A stretch of DNA of 64,000 bases. It comes from Oidiodendron maius Zn (Eukaryota; Ascomycota; Leotiomycetes; Myxotrichaceae). The notes below the pieces were generated by a model. It saw only the letters and a program-made list of their open reading frames with translations, was not told the DNA's origin and made no database searches. The translations under genes were made by a program, and so were the position numbers. Below are positions 61,145-64,000 of the stretch, piece by piece (the first letter of the stretch is position 1; every line of letters begins with the position of its first letter). The stretch is from contig KN832872.1 in assembly GCA_000827325.1 (NCBI GenBank), forward strand, positions 186,001-250,000, written 5' to 3'.

Positions 61145-62935
61145 CTAACCACTACCAAATCGCGTGTCCACATCCGATAAGAGACTGCTCCAATCCAGCA
61201 TATTCGTATCTACACTACCATTGAAACTTTGCCATATCTCATCAAAATATGATGTTTCAACATCAGCTAGATTCTGATCTCCATGATTAGGGGTTCTCTG
61301 GTTTATGGTAGATTCGCATATTGTAGGCGTTGTTGATAATCCATCTTCAGCCCCTGATGGGGTACGCTGGTCAAATTGAGGGTGATTTATACCTTCGAGA
61401 GACACATAGTGCTTTAGCAGAATGCTCATCAGAGAGTCAAGGAGCTTCGCTGCCATCGCCGACTGCCATCGCCGACTGCCCTCTCGCATCTTCCAATATA
61501 CTACAAGCATCGACAACCTCCGCTTTGCGCAACTCGGCGTCTGCAGCATCCTTGTTGAGGCAGATATCTAGCACCAGCACGATAATAGCCATGACGATGC
61601 AGAAAATCAAGCCGCAACACTTTAGCCGTGTCAAAACAAAGGGTATATCCTCTGTTTCTAGGAGCCTCTCCATTCGAATTATTCTTCATGCCGCCTCAAG
61701 ACAGATATCGCGGGAACGGGCATATGCGGGGTCTAGAAAGCTCCGTACCATATAATGTGCGTGGAGTTTGCAGCGGCGTGCATGGATCAGCGAATGAAGA
61801 ATATACCTCTGAATTATGACCCCCGGATCTCTCTTTGAATCCGTGTTAGCGACATCTCCCACAGTTGCCCCATCCAAACGGAAGAAATGAGGCAACTCGT
61901 CCAGAAATTTAATGACTTTGGCATCAAATTCCAATACTCGATTGTAGGTTATTCCTTCTGGATATGAGTCACTAAAGGAGACTTGGTCAGTAAACTCGCG
62001 ACATATATAAGCCAATCGAATTCTCTGAATACAATATGACATGGATGTTGGTTGCGTCGGAGGTAATTCCACGTTAACCATCCCATCAACGAGGTCTTCA
62101 TCGCGGATATTTTTTGGGATGTTGACTACCATATGGTTGGGATTGATAACATAGATGCGTTCCTGAGAGCCAGCATATCCACTAAGCATCCTACAAGGTG
62201 ATTAGCCGCGAAGTGGCAAAAGAATTTGTGAATCGCACCAGTCGGTTGCCACAAGATACCACCAAACTCTTCGTCCTATCCCGGCCTGAACAGAATCTGT
62301 CGAAGGTGGCACCATCATCGCAGAATTTGAGGGATGGTCAATCCTATGGAGCAACAGCTCTCGAGCCGAAGAAATTGCTGTGCTAATCAAGTTCCGATAC
62401 TCGACGACATGCTTTCGAGACTACACACTACAAACGAGATGATGATTATGGCTTGCACATCCTCCAGCGCCCCAGATGTTGTTCGACTCGAATACTCTAG
62501 GACATCTAAAGTCGCTTTGACCCATGATGGGGATCGACTGTCTGCTTCCTCGATGGTAGAAAATACGTTATCAGGATCTCGAATGTTCCATGAGTATGCT
62601 GCACTTGCAAGAATACTCAAAAGCAGGGCGAAAAGTCCAGGTTTTATGTGGGACTGGCTTAGATCGTCATAGACAGCGTCCAAGAGAATCCTTATGGAAG
62701 GTGGGTGAACGACATGATGGATGTGAGTAATTTCGCGAAGATATTTCTCCACAAGAACTCTTGATTCCTCTCGCTGCGGGAGCCAGATACATTTCGTAGG
62801 CTCTCCAGGTGAAAAGGGCCCAGAAGGGGCTGGAAAGAAGTACGACGCATATTTTGTGATCTGTTGGACGGGGCATGTTCGAAATACGATTTTATCAGGG
62901 CATATTGATTTCTGGAAGTTTACTCAGGACGCTAT
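61145..62935 (-). pseudogene. Broken fungal-specific transcription factor (Fungal_trans domain)
   Basis: Regulatory middle domain of a Zn2Cys6-type factor: KCIWLPQREESRVLVEKYLR, ITHIHHVVHPPSIRILLDAV, ARELLLHRIDHPSNSAMMV, GRRVWWYLVATDW then MLSGYAGSQERIYVINPNHM across a good intron (62189..62243 region), and VVNIPKNIRDEDLVDGMVNV. Three lesions are visible: a frame change near 62400, where SLESMSS should run into YRNLISTAIS; an in-frame TGA near 61687 inside CLEAA-RRIIRMERLL; and a 13-bp tandem duplication at 61451..61476 that shifts the last about 95 codons. No zinc cluster is found upstream, where coding-like sequence (SIALNCLQRKYSVLSKLPE) overlaps the O-methyltransferase antisense. It is probably a dead former pathway regulator. 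Confidence 0.7.
61451..61476. repeat. Perfect 13-bp tandem duplication in the transcription-factor gene
   Basis: TGCCATCGCCGAC occurs twice, back to back. With one copy the minus frame would read GQSAMAAKLLDSLMSILLKH without a break; with two copies it shifts and stops soon after. Confidence 0.9.
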
Positions 62936-63115
62936 ATTTCCGCTGCAGACAATTTAATGCTATACTGACCGAAGAGGGTTGGGACATGCATTCTCTCTCG
63001 AGCCAGTCAGAATCTATTGTGGCTGGTCGCTGGTACTGAATGTGCAAACGACTTGGAGCTGGAGAGTCTCTGCCGAAGCCACCAACATCCGACGATGCGT
63101 GCGCACACGTCGTAG

Positions 63116-64000
63116 CATTTGGAGCTTGCCGTTATTTATGTCGGTGTAGATCTCGGCCTGTTCAACGAACTTGCTGCAGATAGGGAGGGTACATTCACGC
63201 TGGCCCAACTTTCAGAGAAAACAGGGGCATCTCCGGACCTTCTCGGTAGTAGATAGTGCTTCTCTCTTCTGTGCTGTGCCGAGTGATGATTTCCTACTAG
63301 AGCGAATTCTTCGATATCTCTCGTCAATTGGCCACATAGACAATGTAGGCCCAAATCAGTTCAGAGCTAGTCGGATTACCCCGTTGCTTGCGGATCCGAT
63401 GACAGAGGCTATGCTCTGTCATGGGTATGTTCCTCGTGATGCATTACGTTAGGGAGAGTGGTTAATGAAAACTTCAAAGGTTCGGAACCTGTGGTCCAGC
63501 TATTCAAGCATTCCCATCCTTCCTAGCAGAAAACAATTACCAAGACATCACCAGCAACAAAAAGACTGCCTTCCAGAAAGGCTTCAATACTGAGCTCACG
63601 GGGTTCCAGTGGATGGCTCAGAACCCCAAGCAATTCGGCGCCTTGCAAAAGATCATGACTGCTCTGCAATCGAGCGACTGGATGGAGGGCTTTGATATCC
63701 TCAACAAGGCAGCTCGTGCATTTTCATCGGGCCAGGCTGAGAAAGTCTTCTTAGTCGACGTGGGCGGTGGACATGGCCATCAAGCTCTACAGCTCCTGGG
63801 GAGATGTCCTAACTTGCATGGGCATATTGTGCTGCAAGATCTCCCGCAGGCTGTGGATCAGCTACCACCTCTTGACGGCGTGAGAGCCATGGCTCAAGAC
63901 TTCTTCGAGACGCAAACTATTGAGGGTGGGTTAAATCAATCTCCACTCACCTAAACAGCCGCGGAATGCACCTCAACTAACATTGTAAAGGTGCCAATTT
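63116..64000 (+). CDS. O-methyltransferase, secondary-metabolism type (partial)
   Basis: SAM-dependent O-methyltransferase of the plant/fungal COMT-like family, usually tailoring polyketides. Supported exons: 63116..63245, 63301..63424, 63480..63925 and 63991 onward past the window edge. The dimerisation/winged-helix part reads HLELAVIYVGVDLGLFNELA, FTLAQLSEKTGASPDLL, ERILRYLSSIGHIDNVGPNQ and ITPLLADPMTEAMLCHG. The Rossmann part has motif I VFLVDVGGGHGHQALQLL and HIVLQDLPQAVDQL, and it splices into GAN at the end. The first exon is unresolved: a TAG precedes 63116 in frame, so it is either an acceptor after an upstream exon (an ATG is at 62986) or a break. The gene is cut by the window end. 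Confidence 0.8.

Overview
The window looks like nuclear DNA of a filamentous ascomycete (Pezizomycotina). Genes are compact and broken by short introns (about 45-70 nt) with GTRNGT donors, CTAAC/CTGAC-type branch sites and YAG acceptors. The proteins are typical fungal orthologues: PAN3, NSE3, SLS1-like, NimA, MIC19 and a FRE-type reductase. I cannot place the species. A leotiomycete is a guess, not a result.

Layout. 0-6 kb: LSM7, PAN3 and a UBX-domain ER protein. 6.4-9.4 kb: a peroxiredoxin 5 and a 2.3 kb stretch with no supported gene. 9.4-16.4 kb: a mitochondrial SLS1-like protein, SMC5/6 subunit NSE3, splicing factor SF3B5 and an uncharacterised protein with two MYND-like zinc modules. 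17-19.2 kb: TEF1, followed by a broken gene (19.4-20.4 kb). 21.2-24.1 kb: ARPC4 and UBP6, divergent. 24.8-26.8 kb: a secreted, extremely His-rich protein. 27.9-32.6 kb: a YBR137W-like protein, an SHB17-like phosphatase, two small proteins and a methyltransferase. 33.6-39.4 kb: KAP95 and LEU4. 39.4-43.3 kb: a gene-poor island with short tandem repeats and decayed reading frames. 43.4-49.6 kb: ADE12, a ferric-reductase-like protein and MIC19. 49.7-60.8 kb: TYW3, a large RRM-like protein, NimA kinase and an ankyrin-BTB protein. 61.1-64 kb: a broken fungal transcription-factor gene beside an O-methyltransferase that runs off the edge, which looks like the rim of a secondary-metabolite locus.

Most of the window is housekeeping: RNA processing and decay (LSM7, PAN3, SF3B5, TYW3), the ubiquitin system (UBX protein, UBP6, BTB protein), transport (KAP95), metabolism (LEU4, ADE12) and mitochondrial biogenesis (SLS1-like, MIC19). 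There is no operon structure. Several gene pairs share short divergent promoters: ARPC4/UBP6, SLS1-like/NSE3 and NimA/BTB.

I did not find a clear new biological system. The best leads are the secreted His-rich protein, the tandem MYND-like protein, a possible non-AUG mitochondrial leader on LEU4, start codons isolated on their own coding exons, and the multiply broken transcription factor at the right edge. Exon borders were read by eye from splice signals, reading phase and remembered family sequence. No search was run.
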